From Sinotaia quadrata (Eukaryota > Mollusca > Gastropoda > Architaenioglossa > Viviparidae), in NCBI GenBank assembly GCA_028829895.1, contig CM054179.1, positions 109,657,375 through 109,721,374 of the forward strand: a stretch of DNA of 64,000 nucleotides. The letters are read 5' to 3'. The notes below the pieces were generated by a model. The model searched no databases. It was not told the origin of the DNA and saw only the letters and a program-made list of their open reading frames with translations. Below are positions 25,250 through 36,690 of this stretch, piece after piece. The translations under genes were made by a program, and so were the position numbers. Every line of letters begins with the position of its first letter. Positions within the stretch are counted from its first letter, which is position 1.

Positions 25250-26561
25250 CGCCATTGTTGTTGTGGTGGCGCGGGGAGGGGAGGGTGTTTACAGAGCCCA
25301 GGCTAGAAACATACCAAGTTCTGTACTCAGCATGTATATGCGCCTGGGATGTTCACCCCCTTTTCTGCTTAGTGGTTTGGGGCACTGTTGTTGTTGCTGT
25401 TGTTGTCGGCTCTGATGTTGTTGTCCCCGGCGTCCGTAAGGTTGTGTATAGATGTATGCTGGTGGCCAGTATAGATGGTCTAGTATGAGTTGGATCATGT
25501 CTGCAATGGGGTGGTTGTAAAAACCCCAATGCATGTACTGATGCTCACTGCGCCTTTGCCATTGTTGTCAATGTTGTCTGTTGTGGTGGCGTTGTTGTTG
25601 TTGCGGTTCCTGTTGGTGATGTGGTTGTTGTCGTCTAATGCCGGGTGGTGGGCGCCGTCGTTTTGGTTTGCGGCTTGTTCTGTGTGGTTGCTTTGGTCTG
25701 TTGTCATCGTGGTCGGTGTGGTTGTCGTAGCGGTCCTTGGTGGTGTCTCTAGTAGTGTGAGAGTGCAGGAGGCACTCGTGTGTTAGTTAGTTCGGCGATG
25801 GCCACTGCGAGTTCCGTTTGTCTGTCTTCTTTAGGAGGATCAGCTGATTTAGTGCTCCTTTCCTTTTTGTCTGTCTTCATTTTTTGCTTGTTTGTTTCCT
25901 GGTGTTTTTTTGGTTTGTTGTCGTCGACGTCGTTCGTAGTTTGTGTCTCCTTGCTTCCTGAAGTGGTGGTGGAAGTTTGGGTCTTCTTGTTTTCCACGGT
26001 GGTGGTCAGGGTTTGGGTAAAAGCCCGTCTTGTTTCTTCTTTGTCCGTCTGTGTAGAGCGTTTTTGTTGTTGTTGTCGGCGGCAGTTTCCAGATGATTTA
26101 TGTCTGTGTTTCACATTCTGTTGCTGTAGTTTTTTCCGGTTGTCTTGTCAGGTGCTTGTTTAAAAACTTGTGGAGACCAATTGCGGTTAAGATGGCTTGT
26201 TGTCTAGTGGTAAGTTCATCTTCCGTTTTTGTGTGGAAGAGGGTCAACAGCAAATTTGTAAACGCAATTTTTAGTTCAATGTTTTCAGTTTCTAGGGTGA
26301 AGGTGAAAGGGGTAACTTTTCGTATGACCCCATTTTCGTTTGGTAAGCTGATTTCACAGCAGTATTTTGTCCAGTCTTCTCCTTGTGTACTTCTTAATGT
26401 TTGCACCTCTTCAAGCCTCTTTTGCCGTATCTGTCTCAGATGGGCTATGCGCTCGTTTGTGAAACAGAAAGGGCCGTCCGCATCTTCTGTGTCTGGCTCA
26501 GAATCGCGTAAAATGTCACTTGGTGGAGTGGGCAGTATTGGTGTTTTTTGCCATCCCTGAA
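25250..26561 (-). pseudogene. Unrecognised repeat-rich ORF set, copy 2
   Basis: A minus-strand frame opens at about 26561 (FQGWQKTPILPTPPSD) and runs to TAA at 26098. It includes an acidic stretch, a basic helix-like stretch (RIAHLRQIRQKRLEEVQTL), WTKYCCEISLPNENG and ENIELKIAFTNLLLTLFH. A one-base shift then continues it as a Thr/Gln-rich domain (KKTQTSTTT, SKETQTTND) and PPKEDRQTELAVAIAEL, ending at about 25749. Further down the Q-rich tail contains HWGFYNHPIADMIQ. It shares layout with copy 1, so the pair is a tandem duplication of about 1.6 kb. Possibly retroelement ORF1; function not recognised. Confidence 0.4.
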
Positions 26562-26706
26562 AAGGGCTGAGGCTTGTGCTGGCTTGTCTGTTGTGGCGCT
26601 TTCACATGACTCTCCTCCCGGCGGTCCAATGGATGGAGTGAGTGAGTGGGCCGAGTGGAGCGGAGTGAGTGAGTGAGTGAGTGAGAGTGTTCATTTTGAT
26701 TGAGTA

Positions 26707-26740
26707 GGGGGCGCTTCCGGCTTCCGCCGCTTTCGCGGTG
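26707..26740 (+). other. GC-rich motif, copy 1
   Basis: GCGCTTCCGGCTTCCGCCGC then TTTCGCGG, followed by GGGTTCAATTTCGAA. Nearly repeated at 27221-27248 and partly at 62904-62932, in otherwise AT-rich DNA. Confidence 0.45.
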
Positions 26741-27220
26741 AGGGTTCAATTTCGAATCTGCCCTTAAATGTGATTCTAAGGGTCTTCTGGAAGATTCTAG
26801 AATTTATCAGCCTTCGAGCTATAACTAATTTGTTCCAATGGCTTTGTCTGAATAGACACGATTGACAGCGCAAACACTACAGGCAAGGTGAACTCGTTAC
26901 TAAGATTAATCTGAGTTATGCAAGAATCACTGACCTTTAACAATAACTCCCCTTTATTCTGGATGTAGGTCAGAGTTGTTTGTTTCAAACTCATCACCTG
27001 AGATTTGAAAGCGCAAATTTAAAATTACGAGAATTAAGAATTAATTAAATATTAATTAAATTAATTATTTAAGTGCATTAATTTGCATTTTTTCCCGTCA
27101 CAGACTCCAATTATGAAGGCATCTATCTTAAGCTCTGTAATTCTCATACAAACCAGATTCTTCTCACTAGTAAGCGATATACAAGTCTTTACACTGCTGC
27201 TAATGTAGGGGGGAGGGGGG

Positions 27221-27248
27221 TGCTTTCGGCTTCCGCCGCTTTCGCGCT
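27221..27248 (+). other. GC-rich motif, copy 2
   Basis: TGCTTTCGGCTTCCGCCGCT then TTCGCGC, preceded by a G-run as at 26707. Confidence 0.45.
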
Positions 27249-28302
27249 GTAGTCTTTACACCTAGTCATGATTTCTTTAATATCACTTGGTTTACATCAT
27301 CAACTCTGGTCACGTGATACGTCTACGTCATTTCCTCTTGTAGATCAGTATGCGAGACGTGTTTGGTCTTTGTTTACTTTACATGAGTACACTTTCGCAT
27401 ACGTAATCTTTAATTTATGCAATGTTACTTAATTCAGCACTTTTCACTCTATCTCGCTTAGATTCTTCTCGACATTTTTATTATGCGTTAAGTCCAGGGA
27501 TTCTCGTGTAGGTTTCTCGGCATGCTTATTATGCGTTGAAATTAACAACATTTCTTCTATAGCAACCTATAAGCATGAACAATCATTTATGCTTCATGGC
27601 GACAGCGATAGACTGCTCTTACAATACGCATCACAATACTTTAGCTTTAAGCTAGCATATAATTCACAGACTCAATATAATATTTAAGTGAACAATAATA
27701 GTTCCACTCCTACAATTACTTAAATTCATCAACACAATATACGCAACAAGTAGTTTACATTAATATTCATTAAACAATCATTCTGATCTCTATTTAGCTC
27801 TATTGGCTACAAATGGTTTCATAATACACGAGCATGGCTTATAGACGTGCTTCTTTGGTTTCAGTGTCCCTACATAAACGTAATCATCACTAACACCACT
27901 TAGCTTCTGTGAAAGAAAATACATTAGTTCACACAATGTGATTAACAAATCACATGAATATTTTACATAACATTCTATCTATAATATATACAAATAATTT
28001 AGAGAAGCCAATTATATTTACCACTCTCGTAAATCATGCTCGGTATCAAGGTATGTAAAGAAATCAACCCTTAGACCATGGGCATAGTGAATAAATATCT
28101 AGCGTACTGGTTCATTGATATGTATATATATCATTCTCAAGGTCAGCTATCGGATTCTCTTATGTCACGACACGGAATGCAAATGACTAAATATGGGCAT
28201 CTAGTATCTGTTAGCGTTCACCCCCCCCCCCCCCATTCTGTCGTTCCATTTGCCTCTCTGCGTACTTCACCCTTTCAAATGTCCTACATCTTATTTAATA
28301 GG

Positions 28303-28480
28303 TCGTAAACACCTATTGCACCACAGGAAAGCAATCTGGTTAACGTTACAATACTTAATAGTTCTTAATGACTTCTTGCACCACTGGTACGCAATCTGGT
28401 TAATGCCTCAACACTTAATAGTTTGTAAAGACTTATTGCACCACTGGTACGCAATCTGGTTAACGGTACAATATTTATTA
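28303..28480. repeat. 60-bp minisatellite
   Basis: Three copies of a 60-bp unit with the core TTGCACCACTGGTACGCAAT and CTGGTTAA. Confidence 0.9.
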
Positions 28481-28534
28481 TAGAAGAATAGAAAATATAT
28501 TTATTAATAAAATATTTAACTAAACGGCATAATT

Positions 28535-28692
28535 TGCCCAGAACTTATCTGACAATCATACAACAACAACAACACGTCAAGAGCTTTTGAACGTTAACAC
28601 AGCAGTGCACAGCTCCCAGAACTTACAGACAATCATACAACAACAACACACCAGGAGCTCATGAACGTTAACACAGTGCACAACTCCCAGAA
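28535..28692. repeat. Two-copy ~78-bp direct repeat
   Basis: CAGAACTTA…GACAATCATACAACAAC … GAACGTTAACACAG…GTGCACA occurs twice in tandem. Confidence 0.85.
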
Positions 28693-28971
28693 CTCCTCTC
28701 AACAGAGCAGCAAGGATACCTCATAGCAAACAAAGCAAGGCCACCCGTTCTCACTCTTGCCTAAATCAGGCACACTGACTAACTAATCAACAAACGAGCG
28801 CACAACATAACGCTCCTGGCAACAGTACAACAAAAGGCCGTCACCCACCAGTCACGCACCACGATCACATCCACGTCGACACCATCGAACTCAAGAATGC
28901 AAGATCGCCACACGACCAACCCACCAAACCCACCCACCCACCCCAGTCAGCCGTGTGCGTGGTCTGTTTTG

Positions 28972-29188
28972 TGTGACAGCGGTTGTTGTGAGTCTTGGAG
29001 AGCACCAGCGGACCATGTGGTCATCAAGGAGAAAATGGTTGGCGAGCCGATGTGGCTGTGGTCGTGGCTGTCATGAATAAAGCTTCATGTAAATGTCATC
29101 ACATTGTTGTGTGTACATCTTTATGCTGTGTCGGTCGTCAAGCGTGTGAAGTATTGTCCTCTATTGCCATCGTTTATTATCTCACATC
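28972..29188 (+). mobile_element. Probable LTR followed by primer-binding-like site
   Basis: The segment can be read as TGTGACAGCGG … TTATCTCACA, with ATGAATAAAGC supplying a polyadenylation signal. Four bases after it comes AATGGTGACCC (29194-29204). TGGTGACCC after an LTR is usual for BEL/Pao and some Ty3 elements. No gag or pol was seen downstream, so this would be a solo LTR with a stub. Boundaries are inferred, not proven by a second LTR. Confidence 0.4.
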
Positions 29189-29809
29189 CAATGGTGACCC
29201 ACTGCTCTACTAAACATAATGCTATACCCGACACGTCATCACATCTGTATAAATCAATCCTACATTAACTAATGTATGTCTGAATTTACAGCCAATTCGA
29301 CACCAGTTAGGCAAATTAAAACATTACTATGTGTGGTGTAGTACATTTGCCTAATTAGTTAATTAGTTCTGTATTATTAATTAATTAATAATAAGTATAA
29401 CTATTAAACTAGGTGGCATTGGATTCACACTAAGGAACTTTTAACATGGCAGGCATTCGATGCTGCATTTTCTTGCTTATATCTTTACGAATAAAAGTAT
29501 CCAAATTTTAAAATGAAGATGAAAAATACATATACCATTTCATATGTAATTATACAAATATCAGAGAGGAAATCTTTTACTTAAAATTAATTTTAAAATG
29601 ATTTTAGCACACTTTTATTAAGTAGTAAGCACATACATTATACATATATATAAAGATATATACACAATAAAAAAACATGCATAACCTTTTACACGTTAAA
29701 TGAGTCAATTATTTCAGAGAGTATCAAGTGATGTCTACATTTGTGTACAAGACGTGCTCTTTAAGTTAGAGGATATCTGGTTAATTAAGTACATCTTCAA
29801 TTCACTCAC

Positions 29810-29858
29810 CAATTGTGCATCCTAGTACGAACACATAGCAAGCAAGGCGTACACTCAT
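29810..29858 (-). CDS. Gene A: signal-peptide exon (start)
   Basis: ATG at 29858 opens 16 codons, MSVRLACYVFVLGCTI, a short hydrophobic secretion signal, and ends in phase 1 at a consensus donor (ATTG|GTGAGT). The split codon G|TG joins CTLD exon 1 at 21360. The homologous exon of gene B at 50425-50482 has the same ending (FVLGC plus phase-1 G|GTGAGTGA) and similar flanks, which supports the start choice. A Gmr1-family LTR begins about 220 bp upstream of the ATG, and a TATA-like TTGTATAAG lies near 30058-30066. Confidence 0.75.
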
Positions 29859-30076
29859 GTTCTCTGTCTTGGCAGTCCAGTTTGGTGATCACTAGGGGAC
29901 ACAATGCTGTCAGCAGAAAGAAATGCTTCAACTTATTTACTAGCGTGGGTTCTTAGTCACACATTCAGAGTGGCTCTTAACATCCACCAATTGCTCTCTA
30001 CAGGCTTGAATAATTTCCTGATAATTAAGTCAACATGAGAGTTCTGTGAAGGAACGCTTATACAAAATACATCCTG

Positions 30077-30355
30077 TGGTGGAGTAAATTTGCCTATCCT
30101 ATTTCTAATCTTAACTGGTATTTAAATTTTAAATTATTATTAAATTAGTATTAAATTTTCGAAGTGACCGGACCTTGGGTACTCCTTATGATAAGCATTT
30201 TTGTGTCAGTGTCAGTGTCAGTGTCAGAGTTGGAAGTAAACACTCCAATTGAGAATATGCTAGCAATTGCTGGTGGAATGAAAACCAGTTCCTTGTGGAT
30301 GAGTAGTTTTTATTATCCAATGGTTAAGATTTACGAGAACGAGACGTGAAATGGG
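30077..30355 (+). mobile_element. 5' LTR (partial) of the Gmr1-like element
   Basis: It begins TGTGGTGGAGTAAATTTGCC and keeps blocks shared with the LTRs at 44211 and 52668 (CTTGGGTACTCCTTATGA, GTTGGAAGTAAACACTC, TATTATCCAATGGTTAAGAT, ACGAGAACGAGAC). It then diverges. It contains a short TGTCAG triplication at 30203-30228. It lies just upstream of the gene A start, in the opposite orientation. Confidence 0.5.
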
Positions 30356-30786
30356 CTGGTGTTCGCGTCACTAATCCATACACGAATGACAGTTTTTAAT
30401 TTCGTATTATAGTTTTTACAGTTATAACTCAGAAACAACAATAATAACAGGCAGTCTAGTGGGACTTAAAGGGAATTTATTAATCAATATTCATATGATA
30501 CTTCACTGTAAATTATTATTTTTAGAAGTATTCACAATAAATCATTTCCTCATCAGATGGTGTATATCATTTTTATCATTATATTCAATTTATAACTGTA
30601 CGTTTGTGCATTTTATAACTTTATTTATAGTTGCATTTTTATGTTGTCAGTATGAGTATAAATATATTAGCTTGATATTATTTAGAAAACATTCTTTTTT
30701 GTGAATTATGTTTAGTTTATATATTGTTGCAATGTTCTAACTTGATATTATATATATCTTAGAACTATTAAAAGCCTAGCTGTAGG

Positions 30787-30873
30787 TGATGATAATGATG
30801 ATGATGATGATGAAGCTGATTTGATGATAGTAATGGTGATGATGGTGATGACGACGACGACGATGATGATGAA
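30787..30873. repeat. GAT-rich trinucleotide repeat
   Basis: Imperfect (GAT/GAC)n, about 85 bp. Confidence 0.85.
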
Positions 30874-31130
30874 TTGTCTTGTTCTGACGTAAACGTTGTG
30901 GAATAAATCAGACGGGCTGGACCAGTATCTTACTTAAATCCAAGTGCAATTTAAAAACGGAGTTTGTCTCATAGAATAAGTAATACATCGCTATTCATGT
31001 CTACAATGCATGCAACTCATCATGTGAAATAAAGATGAGCTTAAATTTCATTCTTGGAAAAGTAATGATCAATATAATTTCTGAAGGAACAAGCTATGTA
31101 TGAGGCTAGAAATGCTAGCATATGTTAAGG

Positions 31131-31368
31131 TGACTAGTGAGACGTACAGACAGAAGTTTCACCAGTTTAAGAGATAGCAGACTGATATATTTCTACAGGC
31201 ACCTAGTACACTACAGCATGTTTTGAAGAGGTGGTTAGTGTTGTACGAGGTGAAACATGACAGTGTGAAAGATATTAGGGATCACTTTGTGATTGACAAA
31301 TTACAGACGTTTTGCCCACCATCACCTTTAGCTTATGTTAAGGACAAAAGACCAAACAAAATCTGATG
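31131..31368 (+). pseudogene. Gmr1-like gag, SCAN-like capsid region
   Basis: The frame SETYRQKFHQFKR (then a stop) … LKRWLVLYEVKHDSVKDIRD … LQTFCPPSPLAYVKDKRP follows the pattern of the SCAN-like capsid C-terminal domain: YRQKF, RWL, a DIRD-type helix, the C-P-x-x-L-x-x-(Y/F)-(V/L)-K-(D/E) turn and KRP. SCAN domains are known to derive from Gmr1-like gag, which fits the pol order downstream. It has at least two in-frame stops. Capsid function is lost. Confidence 0.55.
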
Positions 31369-31604
31369 GAATAATTAGAAACAGCTGATAGACACGGGGT
31401 CACGAGTTAATCTGATAGTTGGGAAAAATTTTGAACCACACAGACCAGTTAATGAATAAGTAATGCCTAAATGACAGAGTGACAAGCCAGACAATAAAAC
31501 TAACACATGATCCTCTCTCCACTTCCTCCATTTAGTAAGACGAAAGATAGATTGCCCACACCTTACCCACACAGTACAGACAAAGGTGTTAAGAATGAAT
31601 CAGT

Positions 31605-31981
31605 AGTGAGCTTTAGCTGTGGCAAAACAGGCCATACTAAATGTTATTGCTGAGGTAACAGAAATGTCATAGAACCAAGTAGAGCATCCCATTTTAATGC
31701 ATACATAAATGGACATTGTGTTCCAGTCCTTTGTGACACTGGTTGCCATGTAGGGTTAGTAGTACACACTAGCGTATTGAAGGAAAGTTACTACACTGGG
31801 GAGATTCAAACAATCACTCTAGCCAGTGATGTAAAGGATAAAGTACCAATTGTGATGGTAGGCATAGATAGCAAGGACGTGTGTGGACGCATTCAGGCTG
31901 TATGTATGGTAAAGTTTGGTGAGAGTGCTATCTTGGTATGCAAATACATTCTCAATGGTCAGGACACGACAGATTTGCTCG

Positions 31982-31983
<2 letters not shown>
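31605..31983 (+). pseudogene. Gmr1-like zinc knuckle and aspartic protease
   Basis: One frame, broken by a single TGA, reads FSCGKTGHTKCYC (a CCHC knuckle whose first Cys is now Ser) and then FNAYINGHCVPVLCDTGC. That is a retropepsin active site, with DTG at about 31734-31742, followed by a protease body with MVGIDSKDVCGRI. The frame is interrupted at 31984 by a (GT)n tract. This is the nucleocapsid and protease part of a Ty3/gypsy element. Confidence 0.7.

Positions 31984-32056
<73 letters not shown>
31984..32056. repeat. (GT)n microsatellite inside protease
   Basis: A pure GT run of 73 bp lies exactly at the end of the recognisable protease region. Confidence 0.97.
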
Positions 32057-32057
<1 letters not shown>

Positions 32058-32149
32058 CACATATAGGCAAATGAGTGAAGGTATGAAAGGTGAACTAGGA
32101 ATGGCCAGTGGCAAGTGTGAAGGTGATACTCTGATGATTTGGCTGAAAC

Positions 32150-33180
32150 TGTTGTTGGTGGGACATTGCGTGTATAACTTTTGCTTTAATTGTAACACAC
32201 ATGTGCTTGATTTAAATTGTATTTTGATTTTCTTATATAAGTTTTCATTGTAAAATGTAAATGTTTTCTTTGAAATGTTTACGTATTTTGTGTGCCTTAC
32301 GCCATATTTAATTGTATCAAGCATGAATGAAATTGACTTGTATCTTTATTGTGTAAATTTAAATATTGATGCGAAGATACTGTGTTGGTCAGTGAAATAA
32401 GCTATGCCATTGTCACGCCAACTGTTAGGATTGCAAGACTATAGGACTGTCGCTCATAGGAATATATTATAATTCCAGAGCGAGTTATTTTTCTTGTTCC
32501 TGGTTTCCGTTTCTTCATTGGGACTCAGGTTTATGTTCAACCTGATTTTCTATGCCTTGGGGTGTTTCCTTGGCGTATCATTGTACTTGAGGATCGTGGA
32601 GCGACCCTAAGCGTGTTGTGTCTATGAGACGCTGATCTTGTGAGAAGATCAATAATTGATGGCCACCACTGCTAAACCCATGTATCCAGGTGTGTACCTG
32701 TTGGGGGGATAAGTGTGTGCCATTACTTCGCAATTGGATGACCAGCTAAGTACAGAGAGTCTGATCACTTGAACTATAAAGTGACATTTTTTAGCAATCC
32801 AACACAAATCGGACAGTAGCATAGATAAGACCGAAATCACATAATCTCTGACTATCTTGTTATTGTTAATTTTGTATTAAATCTTTTAATTGTTTTACAA
32901 TTACAGTAGTTGACTAATTCATTGGTGAAAGACCAAAATAGAATTGGGTGGGGGGCTGTGAGTCGTGAATGAGATATTGATTGCATAATAAGTGGTAATT
33001 ATTTAACATTTCCCAGTTCATGCTTTGTTTACACAAGTTTGCCTGTCTTTAAATTTATTGGTTTAAACTATGAGTGTGGAATTTAGCTAGACTGAAAGGT
33101 GAATTTGGGAAACCGGTCTGTTGTCAGAATAAGTGGGAAAGAATTTAATTAACTAAAATCCTAATTCTGGAACAGGGTCT
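32150..33180 (+). mobile_element. Non-coding insert between protease and integrase
   Basis: About 1 kb without coding similarity separates the protease from the integrase. It holds TGGGGGGCTG at 32949, similar to the leaders at 6669, 12525 and 20264, so a nested LTR-type fragment is likely. Boundaries are uncertain. Confidence 0.3.
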
Positions 33181-33189
33181 TTAAATAAA

Positions 33190-34060
33190 TACCGGGGAAT
33201 GTAACAACCATGTTGCTAGCAAATGTGCTATTCACCATTTTTTCACATGTAGGATTTCCAGAAGAAATCTTGTCCAATAAGGGAACTCAATTTATAAATG
33301 AGTTGATGTTAGATACTATTGAGTGTAAATCAGTTTAAAACTACTGCTTGCCAACTTAGACGTAATGATTTAGTAAAAAATCTGAATTCTACTCTTACCA
33401 AATTATTAAAAAACTGTACATGGAAATACCACATGATTGGGATATTTGCCAGCTCTTTTGTTTGTGTAGGACAAAGTACCACAAGATTCGACCCAATTTA
33501 ATTTTCAATCTTTGAACTCTTAGAATGGTAGAACCATTAGGGGACCCATGTCCATATTACGAGTATTGGACAGAGCTGGCTAGCAGAATCTGCAAAAATA
33601 GTACATATCAACACGTCATCAAATTTGAGAACCATATTGATACTTCATGTCAATTAGTGGCTGAGAATGTACACCAAAGTAAAGCTGGATAAGCACATCT
33701 GTGCAACCATAAAACAAAAGTGTGTAACATACTATCATTACGAAGGTGTTGGTGTTGTTACCCGTGCACCAAAGCAAATTAGATGTACCATGGCAAGGAC
33801 CCTATGACATAGTTGATAATTTACATGTGTGCAATTTCCACATTCAGATCAGATTGAAAGCAAAAATGTTTCATGCTAATCTGATGAAAGCATATAAAGA
33901 ACACCTGGATAACATGGTCACTACTATTGTAATAGAGGATGAGGCGACCACTGAACCTGATGCTGAATCTATACCACAGCCGTGTTTGATAGATGTTGAA
34001 ACAGTTGATGATGTTTATTTAAATCCGGAACTCTCACACACTGATGCTCAAGCACGATAA
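33190..34060 (+). pseudogene. Gmr1-like integrase
   Basis: Frames in sequence show an integrase core and C-terminus: FSHVGFPEEILSNKGTQF (the usual second catalytic Asp position is Asn here), then a multi-shifted NDLVKNLNSTLTKLL, a segment ending FSIFELL, and an open 104-codon frame from 33746 with LLPVHQSKLDVPWQGPYDIV and KAKMFHANLMKAY, the chromodomain-less C-terminal tail of Ty3 integrases. Several frameshifts and stops make it dead. It lies upstream of the reverse transcriptase, not downstream as in ordinary Ty3/gypsy elements. Confidence 0.75.
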
Positions 34061-34860
34061 AAGAAACTCTTGATGTTTTCATCAATAAACCCAGAAAAAA
34101 CGAGTTTGTATGAATTTATGATCACACTACAGAATCATAAGCAGATCCATCTGAAACCATATGTTTTACTGTATGCTAAGCAGGATGCTGTAAAACAGGA
34201 AAGCAACTCTATGTTAACTTAGATTGAGAAGGTAGAGTCTCCATATAGCTCTCCTATTGTCCTAGTTTTAAAAAATGATGGCAACACAGATTTTGTGTGG
34301 ACTACAAATAGGTGAACACGTTCATTGTTTTTCATCTGAACTGATTCCTGAACAAGAACATCTTATTTCTAGGCTTAGTGGAGCAGTGGCAAATTCTAGT
34401 CTGTGTGGCAGACAGGCCGAAATTAGTATTTAGTACACCTGATGGCCAATATCAATGACGAGTAATGTATTTGGCAACCTCACAGTACCAGCTGTTTTCA
34501 CTTAGATGACGAGATTGTTCATCGAACCCATGAAGGAGAAATCTTTCTCTACTTCACGTACGACATTTTGGGGGCTACCTTGATCCTGGAAGAACACATT
34601 CCAGTATTATGGAAGTTATTGCAGCATTTGAAGGAATTTAACTTTGCTGCTCGACCAATCAAATGTTTATTTGGACATTTGAATATTTGGGACACACAGT
34701 GGGGCAAGGTCTCCTGTGGCCAAAAGCATCAAAACCTCAAAGAGGAGAGGCCACTCTCCAAAACAAATGTAGAATCCTTTATGAGGTTGGCTGGTTATTG
34801 TCGAAAATTCATTCCCAATTAATTTCAGTGCCATCGCCTAACCACTCACCGATTTGATGA
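34061..34860 (+). pseudogene. Gmr1-like reverse transcriptase
   Basis: Immediately after the integrase comes the RT linker (YVLLYAKQDAVKQE), then VESPYSSPIVLVLKNDG, the fingers motif, and further palm remnants in shifting frames. The [F/Y]xDD box survives as HLDDEIVH (about 34499-34522). KCLFGH and FMRLAGYCRKFIPN mark the thumb. There are many stops and frameshifts. Confidence 0.75.
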
Positions 34861-34916
34861 GGAAATCAAACCTGAGATAGTGATTTGGAACGAGGGGGTT
34901 AAGTCAGCTTGCTAGT

Positions 34917-35330
34917 TTGAAAGACAACCTGGCACAAGCTTCTGCCCTCCATTTGCCTGATGAAGAATTCACACTCAGAACATATGCTAGCAATGCACGA
35001 CTAGGTGCCGTAATAATGCAGAAACACTGTGATATTCAGTATCTAGTAGCTTATTCCAGGCGTACGTTGAATGCATGTGAACATAATTATTCAACTTCAG
35101 AGAAGGAATGTCTCGGAATTGTTTGGGTAGTTCAGAAATTCCAAGCCTGCCTATATGGCAAGCATTTTGTCATTCAGACAGACCACCAACCTCTCACCTA
35201 CTTTGCTCACTCGACTAAGGCAAATGGGCATTTGACCATGTGGTCATTACTACTACAACAATATAGATATAATGTGGAAATCATCGAAGGCACCGAAAAT
35301 GTAGGGGCGACTATTTCTCCAGAGCAGTAG
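34917..35330 (+). pseudogene. Gmr1-like RNase H
   Basis: A 137-codon open frame: RTYASNARLGAVIMQ (the first catalytic Asp of the family's TDAS is replaced by Ala), STSEKECLGIVWVVQKF (Glu kept), YGKHFVIQTDHQPLTY (second Asp kept) and VEIIEGTENVGA near the end. It closes the pol order PR-INT-RT-RH. Confidence 0.8.
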
Positions 35331-35335
35331 AAATG

Positions 35336-35935
35336 GAAGAGTAAGTCTCCATCACATAAGGCTCTGTAAATGCTGCTAAAGCTTGATAAAATATTGTGTC
35401 TCTTTTCTACTGTAGAGAAGAAGGGATAAGCTTACCCAGAATGCTAATAATAATTTTGTATGTTGTATTCCCCTATCACACTGAAAAAAGAAATAATGAT
35501 AATGATGTTTGCATATGATTTAAGTGTAGACATAACAGGTCATTTCTCTAACACATAACAAGGAAAATTAATGTGATTTTGTGATAAATTGTCCTCATAT
35601 CTCTTTAAGTGTGGAGAAATCACGGGTCATGACCCGCCTTATAATAAGTAAAATTAATATGATATTTGATGTTTTAATGCTCAATGATTATTGAAGCATG
35701 TAAAATTATATTATCTTTGTTTCTAAACATGTCAGATTAACTATGTGCATGTCTTAAAACCGACATAGATTATTTTTTGTATAATGAATATTTATGCGTT
35801 ATGTCTTAAAACTGACAGAGAATTTTGGTCTTGTGAATAGTTATTCGTTTCCTATTATGGTATAAGCTTCGATGGTCCTGTTTCAAATGTAATTCTAATA
35901 GAGTAGATGTTAATATGATAGTTAGCATCTCAAAA
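35336..35935 (+). other. Non-coding 3' region of the Gmr1-like element
   Basis: It ends in a purine-rich tract AAAAGGAGGTGGG (35933-35945) that fits a polypurine tract directly before the 3' LTR. No coding content was seen. Confidence 0.35.
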
Positions 35936-35945
35936 GGAGGTGGGT

Positions 35946-36120
35946 ATGTTTCCGAGTATATTTGTCTATCCCTATTTCTAGACTTAATTCTTATATAAAT
36001 TGTTAAAATGTCAATGACTGATCATGGGCACTGAAAGATAATTTGTAGCATATAATTAATACATATCTTTGAGATTTACTCAGCTACTGTTTGAAAATGT
36101 CATACATCATTAAGGAAAAG
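35946..36120 (+). mobile_element. 3' LTR start of the Gmr1-like element
   Basis: TATGTTTCCGAGTATATTTG followed by CTATCCCTATTTCTAGACTTAAT matches the start of the family LTRs at 30077 and 44211 (GCCTATCCCTATTTCTAAACTTAAT), then diverges around CATGGGCACTGA. Confidence 0.45.
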
Positions 36121-36690
36121 AACATGCCTGTAGAGTGCGTGACCTCTACTAAAGGTCCTGAATCTGGACATTCAGAATCAGTGCAAGAATATTAGCAATG
36201 TTCCATTTTAAGGAAGTCAGAAAATAGATATCGCTGTTATATCAAAGAAATATGAAAGTATAATCCAGCAAAATAGTTTATAATAAAATAAGCATAACAG
36301 TAATAAAATAAAAGTAGTAGATTCAATAAATTTAAAAGCAAATCACAACAGTTTTCAAGGACTGAATATTGCTCGATCATCAAGTTTATCCCCCTTAGTT
36401 TTATTAATTCCATCTTCTTCTATACTAGTGTAAAATATTTGTCATCTTCCTATTACTGTCTAATCTTGAATGGAATGGTCAGATAAGATGAAATAAGGAA
36501 AACTGTTTGTCTCTCTCTACGATAGTATCAAAGGGGTGTTCTGTAAATCATGATTCAAAATTTCATTCATTTTTGTAAACCTTTGACAAGAAAAAGCATT
36601 CGTGACCAATGAATTTGTGCAGTTAAAATTATTTTAGGAAACTGGAGTAGAACTGATGCATCATGGGCTGTTTTTAACGTTATGACCTAC

